64,000 nt of DNA, from positions 62,001-126,000 of the forward strand of contig JBDOQK010000044.1 of assembly GCA_040437565.1 (NCBI GenBank). The letters are read 5' to 3'. The translations under genes and the position numbers were made by a program. The notes below the pieces were generated by a model, which saw only the letters and a list, made by a program, of their open reading frames with translations, was not told the DNA's origin and searched no databases. The number at the start of each line of letters is the position of its first letter. Position 1 is the first letter of the stretch. Shown here in pieces: positions 22,025 to 32,496 of the stretch. This DNA is from Albugo candida (lineage: Eukaryota; Oomycota; Peronosporomycetes; Albuginales).

Positions 22025-24193
22025 ATGGAACATACGCCTCGAAGCAATTTTGTGGTCTTCCACGACCTCGAAGAAGCTCCACGACGTTCCCAATCATCGC
22101 GTCAATTGCCCAATGGAAGCCTATCCCACCGCCCAAGCGATTCCAATGGAATGCGAGCCAGTATGGAGCCTCTTACGTCCGCAGATGCAAAATCAGTGAT
22201 TCTCAGAGCTAATGCGCCGCCCACTTATAGCGGAAGCTTTGAAGATATTATGAAGCAGATACGAGCGAAAAACTACACCAATCAGCAATTCCAGCGCATC
22301 CAGGAGCAGACAGCAATGAATCGGAACACGTTATTCTTCTCCAACATCTCACCATCCTTCTATGAAGCTTCCTACCTCCAAGTCGCACAGGAGACCTCTC
22401 TCAATCGCGTTCGCATTTGCTTTGGCGTTGGACTGCTCGCGCTTCTTCTCTATTACTCGTACGAGTACTCGAGCGGCGAATGGAGCCCATATTCCGTCAA
22501 AGGGATCGCTGTCGGTCGAACAGCAACCGATCAAACACTTTTAATCATTGGCACTTTTGGTGTCATTCTTCCGTCATTTCTTGTCGGAATTCTTCTCACT
22601 TTCATTCCGTTTGGACGTCGACAATTGGAAAGTATCACTGCAGTCGTATTCTTCGTCGTTGGTGTTTTTATGATTGTGAAAAAACCGATAGAAAAATCAA
22701 AAGGTCCCGTGATTCCTCTTCTGATTCTTCTCATTCCGGTCTTTGGAATCACTCGAATGCGATTCGTACGAAGCTGCTGTGTCGGATGGAGCTTTATCAT
22801 CCTCTACCTGACCATCATGTGCATCGCTCGGAACCTCGTCCCGGCGAAAAACACCTTTGACACGTACACTGACATTCTGTATCAGACGATCAATTACGGG
22901 ATCTCTGTGATCGGCGGAATGGTCTCTCAATATCGTCAGGAACTTCTTCGAAGACGTAATTTCTGCCTCCAGCTTCCATTCTCCGGGACGATGGATTCCG
23001 ATGTCATTGAAGCGATCAAAACGGAGAAATTCTCGCGTCATAGTTTGATGAAAACATGGAATTTGGAATTCCGCGATGAAATGGTCGAAGAATGTTTCTA
23101 TCGACATTGGTACCTTATCGATCCGTTCCCTTACGAGAACCCCAATGCCGGAAGTCTCCATCAGCGCGTTTTCACAACCATTCGATTCGCTGTGCTCACA
23201 TTATCGCTCACACAAGCAGTGTTACTTCTTCAGGACGTGAAATTTCTCAAAATTATGCGCGATCAAGCAATCGATCCTTCCGACTTTACCTATGCGCTTC
23301 TCCTTCGATTTGGGATCACTGTGCCTTTGTATTTGTGCTCGGCGTTGTTTATGTACGTTTTAGGCAAAAGCTTTTACCATAAATGGGTCACGGAAGCCGA
23401 AGAAGCCAAAAATGCAGCATTACGGAATGTGTACAACAACGCAATCGATGTGCCTGACGACTCGATCGCTGAGAAAACGTACGGCTCCATTCGAATGAAA
23501 CTCGTTGTCAACACTGCTCAGATACGAAATGCCACGCAGAATCGCATCCTCGACCTTTTGATCAACAAAGGCGGCTACGTGCGCTCCTCCCAAATCTTTT
23601 CCTCACTTGTGATCGCGTGTCATGTCGCGTGTATGGGAAGCATTCTTTTGATCGTTTCCAGCACCAATCAGATACTTCCAGCGGGTGTTTCCAGCGGCAA
23701 GCCCAAGCCTGTGTACTTTATGGGGTTTCTGAATGCTGTTCTATTTGCCCATCGATCGGGATTCCGCGTCCGATTCATTTACGCCACGTACACGACGCTG
23801 CTTGTGGGTGTAGGAATTGTGATTGCAGCGATTATCGCAAAGTCCGTTTGGATCGAATACGCGGGCTTTATGATTGTGATTCTCGTCCTGGGAATGATGA
23901 TCTCGTACGAGGAAGAGCATTTACGTCGAAGTTTTTTCATTCTCAAATCCATTCGCATTTTGGAATTTGAAGAATGGTTTGCGGTCGTCTTAAGGATCCA
24001 AGGCTGGGTCAAAGAGAGTATTCGGAAGCGGCTTTTGAATGTGCGACGAAAAGCTCAATCGGAACGCACGTGTAATGAGAGTACGCCTCCGATTGTCAAT
24101 ACGTCAATGCAAATGACACAGGCCGCAAAGTTTGGAGTGTATGCACAATTGGTGAATCTCGCGATTGGAATTGTCGATTTATTGACTTCGTAG
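22025..24193 (+). CDS. Large polytopic membrane protein of unknown family
   Basis: About 722 residues from the ATG at 22025; the frame is open further upstream without a likely start. The first 150 residues are polar and soluble. A first membrane block (about 150-300) holds five or six hydrophobic spans such as VRICFGVGLLALLLYYSY and LLIIGTFGVILPSFLVGILL. A polar loop (about 310-390) with FSRHSLMKTWNLEFRDEMVE separates it from a second block (about 395-650) with spans including AVLTLSLTQAVLLL and LLVGVGIVIAAIIAKSV. The two-block layout recalls membrane cyclases or transporters of the twin-6-TM type, but I see no cyclase or nucleotide-binding motif. It is followed 136 nt later by the first copy of the six-member family. 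Confidence 0.7.
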   Translation: MEHTPRSNFVVFHDLEEAPRRSQSSRQLPNGSLSHRPSDSNGMRASMEPLTSADAKSVILRANAPPTYSGSFEDIMKQIRAKNYTNQQFQRIQEQTAMNRNTLFFSNISPSFYEASYLQVAQETSLNRVRICFGVGLLALLLYYSYEYSSGEWSPYSVKGIAVGRTATDQTLLIIGTFGVILPSFLVGILLTFIPFGRRQLESITAVVFFVVGVFMIVKKPIEKSKGPVIPLLILLIPVFGITRMRFVRSCCVGWSFIILYLTIMCIARNLVPAKNTFDTYTDILYQTINYGISVIGGMVSQYRQELLRRRNFCLQLPFSGTMDSDVIEAIKTEKFSRHSLMKTWNLEFRDEMVEECFYRHWYLIDPFPYENPNAGSLHQRVFTTIRFAVLTLSLTQAVLLLQDVKFLKIMRDQAIDPSDFTYALLLRFGITVPLYLCSALFMYVLGKSFYHKWVTEAEEAKNAALRNVYNNAIDVPDDSIAEKTYGSIRMKLVVNTAQIRNATQNRILDLLINKGGYVRSSQIFSSLVIACHVACMGSILLIVSSTNQILPAGVSSGKPKPVYFMGFLNAVLFAHRSGFRVRFIYATYTTLLVGVGIVIAAIIAKSVWIEYAGFMIVILVLGMMISYEEEHLRRSFFILKSIRILEFEEWFAVVLRIQGWVKESIRKRLLNVRRKAQSERTCNESTPPIVNTSMQMTQAAKFGVYAQLVNLAIGIVDLLTS

Positions 24194-24329
24194 GCGCATT
24201 GAGAACGATACCCTTCCGCTGACGTGTCAATGTATCGATTTTCCATTCAATTGGACGACTTATCGATCGATTGATACAATTGGACGAGTCGATGGCATTC
24301 TTTTTCATACGTTTTGTTTTCATTCGGAA

Positions 24330-25004
24330 ATGGGGTCGTTTTTGACGATACAAAATGATACGTTGCGGGATTATCGGTGTAAAGTGTCAGCCGATGAAGT
24401 AGGACTGGGAATCGCATCGGTGATCACAGCCATTGTCGCAGGCACAGCAGCGTTTTTTGGGGTCGTCGGCTTTGCATCTTTCATTTCGACCAAAATCGTA
24501 GGCGGAGCGGCTGTGAGTTTGTTCGGAGTCAGTGCTTCCGCGCTTGCGGCTACGAGTCAGACAGCTTCTCTTCTCGCGACAATCATTGGCGGTGTTGGTG
24601 CGACGTCGACATTCACATTGATTACAGTCAAAGCGTTCACAGACAAAGCTTCGGTCAGTAATCACATTTTGATTCGATCGAATGAAATGCATCGATATCG
24701 GAAAATGACGCTCTCACTATGGCGACAGGCGACTTGTGTGCGTTCAGAGATCGTCAATACCACCACTGTTCAAATTGTCACAGTTGTCATGCGTCCATTG
24801 TTCACGGGACCAACGATCAATTCGGATCGAAAATACCGCATCAGAAAATGGATCGAGAAGCGAAGTTACAAAGTACAATATATCGTTGCCAAACCAGTCA
24901 ATTCCACTCTCCCTGACCCCGCTCCCGCCCCATCGACCGCGATTCCGGTGGGGCCATTGGCGTCGGGGATCGCGGGTACAAAGTCTGACGCCGAGTTTGG
25001 ATGA
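24330..25004 (+). CDS. Six-copy membrane-protein family, copy A
   Basis: A 224-residue, intronless member of an unrecognised family with six copies in this window. It starts MGSFLTIQNDTLRDYRCK, with the family's N-x-T sequon at residues 9-11 and Cys17. Two long hydrophobic stretches follow (about 25-55 and 63-107). The C-terminal module has MHRYRKMTLSLWRQATCVRS, then the sequon NTTT and VMRPLFTGP. The glycine at position 2 and Thr at 6 also fit the N-myristoylation pattern. The tail is Pro/Ala-rich. It is separated from the other copies by CLPTM1 and the G gamma gene and converges on CLPTM1 with 63 nt between stops. Confidence 0.8.
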   Translation: MGSFLTIQNDTLRDYRCKVSADEVGLGIASVITAIVAGTAAFFGVVGFASFISTKIVGGAAVSLFGVSASALAATSQTASLLATIIGGVGATSTFTLITVKAFTDKASVSNHILIRSNEMHRYRKMTLSLWRQATCVRSEIVNTTTVQIVTVVMRPLFTGPTINSDRKYRIRKWIEKRSYKVQYIVAKPVNSTLPDPAPAPSTAIPVGPLASGIAGTKSDAEFG

Positions 25005-25067
25005 GAGAAAGGAAGGAACGCTGAATGGAGTCGAATACAAGTAAAAATAGAGGTTGTGACAACACTT

Positions 25068-27105
25068 TCAATTGCTTTTTTTCTCTTCAATGGTGCCTTC
25101 GTCTTCATCGAAATGACGATTCTGGTCGACTGGGTAGATGTATCGCTGGTAGACGTACACAAAGAAGACCAAATCGTCGCGGAAACAGCTCAATCGATGC
25201 ATTGTGGGCATTTCAATGATGAATGCGAAGAGATCGTCGATAAACGTGTTGAGAGCTCGATACATTAGGTACCGCCAGGACAAATGTGCGACGCTTTTCA
25301 GCTTGTAATTGATCACTAATTGCGGAGTCATCATGATGAACCCAAAGGCGTAGACGGCGCCAGTGAGCGATCCAATCGACCACGAGTACCAATTTCGATG
25401 TCTTTTGTACAAGAGCGAGTACATAGCGTACCCGACAATCAATGGGATCAATGCAAACATCATGTGGCTCGTAGCCATCGCATCGGCTTGTGAGGTTTTC
25501 AGTAACTCATCGTCCCTCGAATTTTTTTGAGTAAAAGTTGAGGACGTCGAAACTTTGATCACTTTCCACAGATCGATGCAAACGGTGATCGCGGATGGAG
25601 CCAGTACCAATATCGTTGACCGCTCATCGACTAGGTAGAGAACGATCTAAAGAAAAATACGATTCAATAGAGAATTTGAATTTGAGGGAATACGTACAAT
25701 TATTTGTGAGATGAGGGAAATGAGTAACGAGCGGAGAGATACTCCGACCAAATCGCGTTTTTGTCGCCAGAAATTGATGTCATTTTTGAAAGCGAGCCAG
25801 TCGAAAAGGATGTGGAAGAGCGAGACAGTCATTGTGATAGCCAACAAGTATGGATTCGTATCGGCGACCATACTCCGAAGCATTTCAGCGTCTTTCGAGG
25901 TGCCGTGAGACTCATCTCCCAAGAGCTTTTGTTGAGATTGGATTCCGTTCTCCAATGTGAGTAATATGTGCCATCGTGCAAAGGACATTGGCTCCAAGGA
26001 GATTTTCAGGGGAAGGGACCGTATCGATCGATTCAGAGGGATCAAATTGTCTGATTTGACAGTGCTTTCGTCCACATACATTGCTGGTTTGTACGAAAAG
26101 CCCGGCTTCACATTTACGATATGTAAGTGCTTGTACACAGTCGCTGGAATTTCGCGATATGGATACTTTTTGTGGTCAATGACGAGGCGTATGGCCATAT
26201 GCTACAGAGTGTGTCAAGATGGTGTATGGAGAATGAAGAGAAAATTCGTACCGGCTTCCAGTACGAAATAATGTCAGCGTTAAGAGCTGGATCTTCTCCT
26301 TCCAAAAGCTCTTCCTCATGATCCTCAGCATCATTTGAGTGGATTTCTGATTCTGAGGAAAAACCCCATTTTTTGAAGTGAGGGTCCATGAGGTACGACT
26401 CATTTTTAGCGAGTTCATGAGGAGCGTATCGTATCATCGGATTGGATTGATGAATTGATTTGAGAGGATCGTACGACATGTCTTGCGGATTCGAAGAGAA
26501 GCCTTCCTGCGTCACGTGAACATGGAGATAAATGGTTCCGTTGTGTCGAAGTTTGTACCAGATTTCATCATGATCGTGTGACTGCGAATGCATTTTTTCC
26601 ATTTGTTTGCGTAGAAACATTTTCGAGATGGAAAATTCGGCGTTTTGCTGATTTTGTTTCCAATCAAAAGTTAAATTTGTAAAGGTTTTGAGGAAAACAA
26701 CACTCGCGCTTGAAAAATCCTCGTGAGTCCATTCCTCGCGGAGGGATAGATAAGACTCCGCGTGGAAATGCTGTCCTTCCTGAGAGATCGAGTAAGCTTA
26801 GGAAATTGAATTGCAGGATGCACGCACCGTCCACAATGGGTTGACTGTCGGCCCGTCCACATCCGCGAACTGTGGATCGATGATATAGTAGACCTAGGTA
26901 ATTTACAATTCCTCAGCATGTTCGTTTCGCCCTCAGACACCTTTTGAATGGTTGACACGAACCTGACGCACGACAAAGCCAAAGTAGATCAACTGCAGAT
27001 GGGATGTTAGTAGAGGCTTCAAGTGATGGAAGGAGAGTGTTGACGTACGAATACGACGGTGGAAATCGACGCAAATGTGCACCATCCCCTAAGGACTCGC
27101 AACAT
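25068..27105 (-). CDS. CLPTM1: CLPTM1 (cleft lip and palate transmembrane protein 1) homologue
   Basis: Six exons encode 587 residues: 27105-27049, 26992-26963, 26893-26828, 26779-26252, 26201-25698 and 25646-25068, with introns of 56, 69, 48, 50 and 51 nt. CLPTM1 and its paralogue CLPTM1L are multi-span ER/Golgi proteins; CLPTM1 retains GABA-A receptors in animals, and CLPTM1L has been reported as a lipid scramblase. The opening MLRVLRGWCTFASISTVVF plus exon 2 gives a signal-anchor. The lumenal part contains GTIYLHVHVTQEGF, and the membrane part contains SHMMFALIPLIVGYAMYSLL, then YAFGFIMMTPQLVINYKLKS and VAHLSWRYLMYRALNTFIDD, nearly identical to the animal signature. The tiny second exon (30 nt) is unusual but keeps frame and hydrophobicity. 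Confidence 0.93.
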
Positions 27106-27342
27106 GACGGAAGTATAAAGAGGGCCGCTTTTAGCGTGAGGGAAAAACGCGCCGTAATAAAAAATTTGTATAAAGTTTTAGAAACCACTTTAGTCTTGTA
27201 CGAGTGCACGATACTTTATGTTCAAGCTGTTTGACAAGTACAGTACAGGGAATGAAGGTAGAGCGGCAAGGTGGAGATTGCGCGTAAATTATAATAAAGT
27301 AAAATTCGAGTATACTTTGATCGCACCGTTATTTACACGTCA

Positions 27343-27608
27343 TCAAAGAATCAAACAACCACCTCCTGACTGTGCACTTTGTTGCCAAGGATTGGCTCCG
27401 TCATTCTCTCCCAAAAACGGATCCGCAACCGATTGACAGTAATCATATATTCTAACACATTCACAAAGACAATTTAGAATTCAATTTATAAGCGGATGCC
27501 TTACTTTTTAGCCGCTTCGGACGTCGTGCAAGCCGCCTCAATCGTCTTTAAATCGATTTGATAGCTTTCGATTTCTTCCGCAAGCTTCTTAGCCTGGATA
27601 TCGCTCAT
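27343..27608 (-). CDS. Heterotrimeric G-protein gamma subunit
   Basis: Two exons, 27608-27505 and 27451-27343, with a 53-nt intron encode only 70 residues. Exon 1 reads MSDIQAKKLAEEIESYQIDL and then a helix ending TSEAAK; exon 2 continues IYDYCQSVADPFLGENDG, the aligned block ANPW, and ends in the CaaX box CLIL. This matches the G gamma design: an N-terminal coiled-coil helix that pairs with G beta, the DPFL/NPW turn, and a prenylated C-terminus. A terminal Leu predicts geranylgeranylation, anchoring the beta-gamma dimer to the plasma membrane. Neither exon alone would be noticed. A further 5' exon is possible but not needed. Oomycetes have a small G-protein set, so this may be the only gamma subunit. 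Confidence 0.88.
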
Positions 27609-28013
27609 TCTCTTACGAGTGCTTTTAGACTGAGTGACGGGACGCCTTAACTAGACAGCTAGCTATCAATGTTCACGTATGCTCGGCAATCATTGGTTGT
27701 TAGTTCCTTCAAAGCGACGAGATAAATGTCAAGCATGCTGCAATTCAAATAGTTGCAATGTGCAATACAAGGCAAAATATATAAATAGAATGCATCACGG
27801 CAAAGGCTACTACTACTCGGTACATTCGGGTCACAAAATGATAGCGTTTGATCAAGAGTAGTGCTTGTACCCTGTCCCTGTATAGTACACTTGTCTTAAA
27901 TGAATGTCATCAATCAGTTATCCACCTGATTGTGCAAAACGCGAAGCAATTCGTGAAGAATGGCCGAGTGATCGTGTACTATCCACCCGCTCACATTGTC
28001 CGCATGTCCATGA
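27609..28013. other. Intergenic, nothing recognised
   Basis: About 400 nt upstream of the G gamma gene and downstream of copy B of the six-copy family. Only short overlapping frames without motifs. Confidence 0.4.
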
Positions 28014-28799
28014 TCAATTTTGCGTATTATTGGATTGCGTGTTGACTTGCAAACTCAATGGTGCAATAGGTTCAGACGCAGTAAGATTAGACGGCGTATA
28101 CTTGTTTCCCGCTGTCTCCACTGGCTGAATTACCGTACCATTCCCAGGCACAAAAGAGTCCGTAACGGCTGGTTGATTTGACTTTAATGGTGCAATCTGA
28201 GTCTGATTCATGGTAGCATCGCTTAAAAACGGTATAGTGATGTCATCGCTGCGGATTGTACGCCGAGCAAGCCACCATGCAATGTGATGATCTCTGTTTT
28301 TATTTTTAAAGCCACCACTAAAGATAGGTTGCATCACTAAGGATTCTATTCTTTCGGTTGTTTGGTTGATCATATAAGATCGGACACAGGCGGATGCTTG
28401 CCATGAATATGGATACAAATGATCCCACATGTGGCGGCCCATTGGTCGAACCAGCTCGAATTTTTCTTTCTCGAGTTCATTTGCAATCATAGTAAACGTG
28501 GATAACCCAAACCAAGCAAGTGACGTTCCAATCGAGATTCCTCCACTGGTTTTAAAAACAGAATTAGCGACGTTTCCCATCTCTGTATGTAGACATCCGA
28601 AGATTTTGTATTTGTTGACGACATCGCCCTGTAATCTGAAAAGCTTTGGACCAAAAGCAGCAAAAATTGCGGTCATCTCAGCGAGGGTCGATACAACGAG
28701 TAACAAGGTACTGGCGATTTTCAGTGCGGCTTCGTCATACGAGGTTTTGCATCTCCATTCAAATGGTGTGTCGTTCACTATGGTAAGAGTCGTTCCCAT
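28014..28799 (-). CDS. Six-copy membrane-protein family, copy B
   Basis: A 261-residue intronless member. It starts MGTTLTIVNDTPFEWRCKTS with the sequon at 9-11, Trp15 and Cys17. Hydrophobic stretches lie at about 27-53 and 80-105. The C-terminal module reads HMWDHLYPYSWQASACVRSY, then the sequon NQTT and VMQPIFSGG. It is the only copy with Ala before the conserved module cysteine (ACVR rather than TCVR/TCTR). The tail carries several further N-x-S/T sequons, which fits a lumenal or extracellular location. Confidence 0.8.
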   Translation of the reverse strand: MGTTLTIVNDTPFEWRCKTSYDEAALKIASTLLLVVSTLAEMTAIFAAFGPKLFRLQGDVVNKYKIFGCLHTEMGNVANSVFKTSGGISIGTSLAWFGLSTFTMIANELEKEKFELVRPMGRHMWDHLYPYSWQASACVRSYMINQTTERIESLVMQPIFSGGFKNKNRDHHIAWWLARRTIRSDDITIPFLSDATMNQTQIAPLKSNQPAVTDSFVPGNGTVIQPVETAGNKYTPSNLTASEPIAPLSLQVNTQSNNTQN

Positions 28800-29462
28800 T
28801 GCGTCAATGTAAATATGATTTTACAAATAAATGGTAGTGAAGACCTTGTGGCTCTGCACGCTGTTAGAGATCATTTTAGTGTACCACTTTACAGTTTCAA
28901 CGTTGCTCGTTTGTGTATGGAAGCGGGAAAGAGGCTACTTTCAAAGTAGTACGTTATGAAGAGTGCTAGTTTAAAGTGAAATCAAGTTGTGATTTTCGTT
29001 AGATCGTTGTTCGATTCAAGGGATTCCAGATTGTGATTGGAGAATTTATTTTATCAGATTATGACAATGCGGGCTGGTAGCAGTTACGTTATGATACGAC
29101 GGTTATGATCACTAACCGGAGAACCAAGTCCGCGGGAAGTGAGTGCTCTTGGATCAATTTAGGAGCGGTTCTCTAGACAAGCCACGTTCGAACAAGGCCA
29201 GAACTGAACAGCGCTTTTATAAACAAGCGACGTTATGTCATGCTTATAGTTGTAATTATCTATCTCGTCAAGAGCCAATCATCCCGCCAATCGAGCGCGA
29301 TTATTAAGCAAATAAAGTATAATGGAACGATCGTTAGACGCATAACTATACTATACATAATATTGTGTAAGAATACGACATGAGAGTCTTTCAAGCGCTA
29401 ATTTTAAAATAGCATGATTCATTAACGATTACTTTATTACTTGCAAATAAATAAGATCTTTA
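28800..29462. other. Intergenic within the family array
   Basis: About 660 nt between copies B and C, both on the minus strand. Moderately AT-rich, no gene-like frame. It must include the promoter of copy B and the 3' end of copy C. Confidence 0.4.
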
Positions 29463-30158
29463 CTACCTACCCAGTTTATCATCGCTAACCGTTAAACTTG
29501 TCCGATTATTCTTTTTCAGTTCTGATAGTACAGCTTCGATCTGTGCAGCGGTAATTGTGACATTTCCATGAACCGTCCTGTTGTCTTCTTGTGGATGATC
29601 TGCTACCACAATCACTACATCCTGTGTCTTTGTTCCTTTCTTTTCCGTCCAGTATCCAATACTTTCATTCTTACTCCAACGACCCGGTCTTCTACTAAAA
29701 ATTGGCCGCATATGGACAGTCTCTGTGCGAACTACCGTTCCATTCAGCTCAAATGTGCGTACACACGTTGCCTGCCGCCAAAGAAGAGGAGACATTTTAC
29801 CCCACGCATGATGGCTGCCAGGCGTTAAGGTTACATAACCTTGACTAGCGTACTCCTCCTCGAGGGTACGAACCACCAACATTCCCAAACTCGATCCAGT
29901 TCCAAGCACGCTTAGTGTATTTCCACCAATCTCAGTCAGCTTTCCTAATACCAAGAGTTTTGGCTGGTTCATCCCGGCAACTACGATTTTCTCGCTAAGA
30001 ATGAATGGCCACGTTTTCGCAAAAACAGAAATGATCGCTCCCACCAAGCTCACAGCAGCAGCAATAATAACTCCGATTTTGATCGAGACATCGTCTGAAG
30101 ACACTTTACACTTCCATGGATCCGGCGTATCATTCACTATACTGATGTATGCTCCCAT
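29463..30158 (-). CDS. Six-copy membrane-protein family, copy C
   Basis: A 231-residue intronless member. It starts MGAYISIVNDTPDPWKCKVS with the 9-11 sequon and Cys17; Gly2 with Ser6 also fits N-myristoylation. Hydrophobic stretches lie at about 25-60 and 80-100. The module has the clearest form: VTLTPGSHHAWGKMSPLLWR followed by QATCVR, the sequon NGT and VHMRPIFSR. The tail contains further sequons and a KKNN run. Confidence 0.8.
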   Translation of the reverse strand: MGAYISIVNDTPDPWKCKVSSDDVSIKIGVIIAAAVSLVGAIISVFAKTWPFILSEKIVVAGMNQPKLLVLGKLTEIGGNTLSVLGTGSSLGMLVVRTLEEEYASQGYVTLTPGSHHAWGKMSPLLWRQATCVRTFELNGTVVRTETVHMRPIFSRRPGRWSKNESIGYWTEKKGTKTQDVVIVVADHPQEDNRTVHGNVTITAAQIEAVLSELKKNNRTSLTVSDDKLGR

Positions 30159-30809
30159 CCGTTTTGCACCTCAAGAAGCGCGCAATGCTTTAGCGTACAG
30201 CGCCCTTGAAATGAAACTCTTTCTGGACGCAACGACAAGGTTACATCAGCTCTCCTGAGAGGGGAGTTCCAAAACCAGTGCAAGTTATATTGTGATGATG
30301 GGAAGATTAAGAAAAATCATTGGTGCAGCGGGGAATGTACCATCAAACCTAGAAAGCCAATTTCGTCCCGGCTGAGGATGTTCACCTGTATACAAGATTC
30401 ATTACCGGTCATACCGAATCTGTAGTATTCGACTTTTTGACAAAAGGCGATCGGTGCAACTATATCAGTTATTTGTAGACTTGTTATGACGCACCGACAT
30501 CCAGTAAAACGAATTCCAAGTGTGTTTTGTGACTGCTTCGAAGAGGGACCAACACTCTCTTTGTCATGCAAGACTTTTAATCATGCACGAGTTCGCCTGA
30601 TTCGTTTAAAGCGATTACATTTTATGCGGGAGAGAAAGTACATAAATAATATGTTCGAGAAGATACTTTGAGTTGTCACATGGAATCTCGATCAATTCAG
30701 TTCACCGTTAGGTGCTGTAAAGATATCACGCGATAACATGTGTTATTGTATACTGTATTAGCAGTTACGGTGTTTAGCCTTGCTATAATCAAAACGATCG
30801 TGTATCTTC
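30159..30809. other. Intergenic within the family array
   Basis: About 650 nt between copies C and D. A minus-strand frame at 30317-30571 (84 codons) has no family motif, no signal peptide and no clear start context, so I do not call it a gene. Confidence 0.4.
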
Positions 30810-31466
30810 TCATCTGCGCTGCGAGGCGGATTCATTAAAGTATACACGCGCAGTACCGAGACCATTGGCAGCCAATAGTACACCTTGGTCATCGGTCTTG
30901 TTTAAAGGAACAGTTGCGTTCACAGCTATAATATCCTCTGACTTGACTTTTCCTTTTCTGATCCACTTCATTATACTATAGGAATGCCCACTAAATAGAG
31001 GTTGCATCACAATAGTCTCTGCACGCACATCCGTCGCATTTATTTCGTTGATCCGAGTACAGGTGCTTTGACGCCAGATCAGCGGGGTTACGTGCGTCCA
31101 TGTGTGCATCTCATTTGCTGAGATGTTGACATATTGATGCTTGAGAAGCTCATCTTCGAACGCTCTGATAACCATATCGGAGAAACCTCCAATAGTGCTC
31201 ATCCCCGAGAGTATGAAACCAGAAGCTTCTACATTGAAGACTGTTCGTAGAAACTTGGCAGCTGGCATACCCCAGACAAGTGCTGTTTGATCCGCCGTGA
31301 CGCCCATCCAATACGGCAAATAACACCCCACTACACCAGCGACACCACTGATAACAGCCACGCCTGCAGCAATCCCATATCCAAGATTGATAGCGTAATC
31401 GTCTCCTGATAACTTGCACTTCCAAGTATTGGGTGTGTTATTAACGACTGTCAGATAATTACCCAT
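30810..31466 (-). CDS. Six-copy membrane-protein family, copy D
   Basis: A 218-residue intronless member. It starts MGNYLTVVNNTPNTWKCKLS: sequon at 9-11, Trp15, Cys17. A long hydrophobic segment at about 28-55 (AAGVAVISGVAGVVGCYLPY) and a second near 75-95. The module reads MHTWTHVTPLIWRQSTCTRI, then the sequon NAT and VMQPLFSGH. The tail is short. A cysteine-rich exon-like stretch lies just upstream on the same strand and is listed separately. Confidence 0.8.
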   Translation of the reverse strand: MGNYLTVVNNTPNTWKCKLSGDDYAINLGYGIAAGVAVISGVAGVVGCYLPYWMGVTADQTALVWGMPAAKFLRTVFNVEASGFILSGMSTIGGFSDMVIRAFEDELLKHQYVNISANEMHTWTHVTPLIWRQSTCTRINEINATDVRAETIVMQPLFSGHSYSIMKWIRKGKVKSEDIIAVNATVPLNKTDDQGVLLAANGLGTARVYFNESASQRR

Positions 31467-31525
31467 CGTGAAGTATTCTGGCCAAAACTGCTGCAGACAA
31501 AGGACAGGTACACGTCGATAAGAAA

Positions 31526-31687
31526 ATTAAAGTATGAAGGTCGGCAGTTTCTGCCGGAATGATTTTGTACCACATTGGGAAGCGGTCCAATAGGTTCCGG
31601 TCTCATTGGTCCCACATTTCACTTGATACCAGTAATCGGAACATATGTGCTGATCGCTCGGTGTATCGCAGTTATAAAACCTAATAA
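31526..31687 (-). other. Orphan cysteine-rich exon-like frame
   Basis: On the minus strand, directly after an acceptor-like TTATTAG, a frame reads FYNCDTPSDQHICSDYWYQV, then KCGTNETG and TASQCGTKS, and stops. Four cysteines within about 35 residues, a sequon and high aromatic content look like a secreted peptide or the last exon of one. I found no first exon or signal peptide before it; the 3' end of copy E lies only about 100 nt away. It may be a leftover of a lost gene. Confidence 0.3.
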
Positions 31688-31782
31688 CAAAATGATGTCG
31701 GTTAGTATTATTATTCTATACATTTAGTTCACTACAGGCGGGGAAGGGCGCTTTTATTAAGTTTATATCAAAACTCCTTCTA

Positions 31783-32496
31783 TCAAATATGGAACGAATT
31801 GTTTGCGCCTACTGGATTTTCTTGAGACGCAGGTAGAGTTGCAGAATATTCGAAGGGGCTTGCAGAGTGAAGTGATCCCAGACTAGAGGTTGGTACAGTT
31901 TCCCTCACAAATGAATGATTTTGTGACGCTTTTACAAGCTCAACGAGCGCAACGACATCATCAGTTTTTACGCCTCGCTTCTTGATCCATGATTCGATAT
32001 TGTAATCTTTGTTTCGATGTATCAATCCACCAGTAAAAATAGGTCGCATCAACAAAGTTTCAGTCCGGACCGTAGTCGTATTGTAATAATAATTACGAAC
32101 GCACGTCGCTTGTTGCCACATGTGAGGAGTCCATTTGGACCATTGGTGGGATTGATTGGACGGAATCACTATAAACCCACGTTTTGCTAATTCAAGCTGT
32201 ATAGACATATGAACATACAGTCCGAGAGATGCGGCTCCGAGAAGTGGACCACTAATCATTCCAGTCATCTCAATGATTCGAGCATTGGTCACAAACCTGA
32301 TAAGTTCGGGTGCGGTAGTCGCTTTACTGATTTGGTATATCCCGGGAGTGTACGAAGCAGCCGTACCCATCAATCCCAGAACTGCAGCCAATCCCGCGAC
32401 AACTAAGTAACCGATGCGTAATGCCAAGACGTCGTTTGTGAGGTTACATTGCCATTCATTAGCCGTGTTGTTGGTAATGGTCAGAAATGATCCCAT
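31783..32496 (-). CDS. Six-copy membrane-protein family, copy E
   Basis: A 237-residue intronless member. The frame is open for 71 more codons upstream, but the family start MGSFLTITNNTANEWQCN at 32496 is clearly the right one: sequon at 9-11, Trp15 and Cys17 line up with all copies. Hydrophobic stretches at about 28-55 and 78-102. The module reads SHQWSKWTPHMWQQATCVRN, then the sequon NTTT and LLMRPIFTGG. Here Gln replaces the usual Arg after the module Trp. It starts head-to-head with copy F. Confidence 0.8.
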   Translation of the reverse strand: MGSFLTITNNTANEWQCNLTNDVLALRIGYLVVAGLAAVLGLMGTAASYTPGIYQISKATTAPELIRFVTNARIIEMTGMISGPLLGAASLGLYVHMSIQLELAKRGFIVIPSNQSHQWSKWTPHMWQQATCVRNYYYNTTTVRTETLLMRPIFTGGLIHRNKDYNIESWIKKRGVKTDDVVALVELVKASQNHSFVRETVPTSSLGSLHSASPFEYSATLPASQENPVGANNSFHI

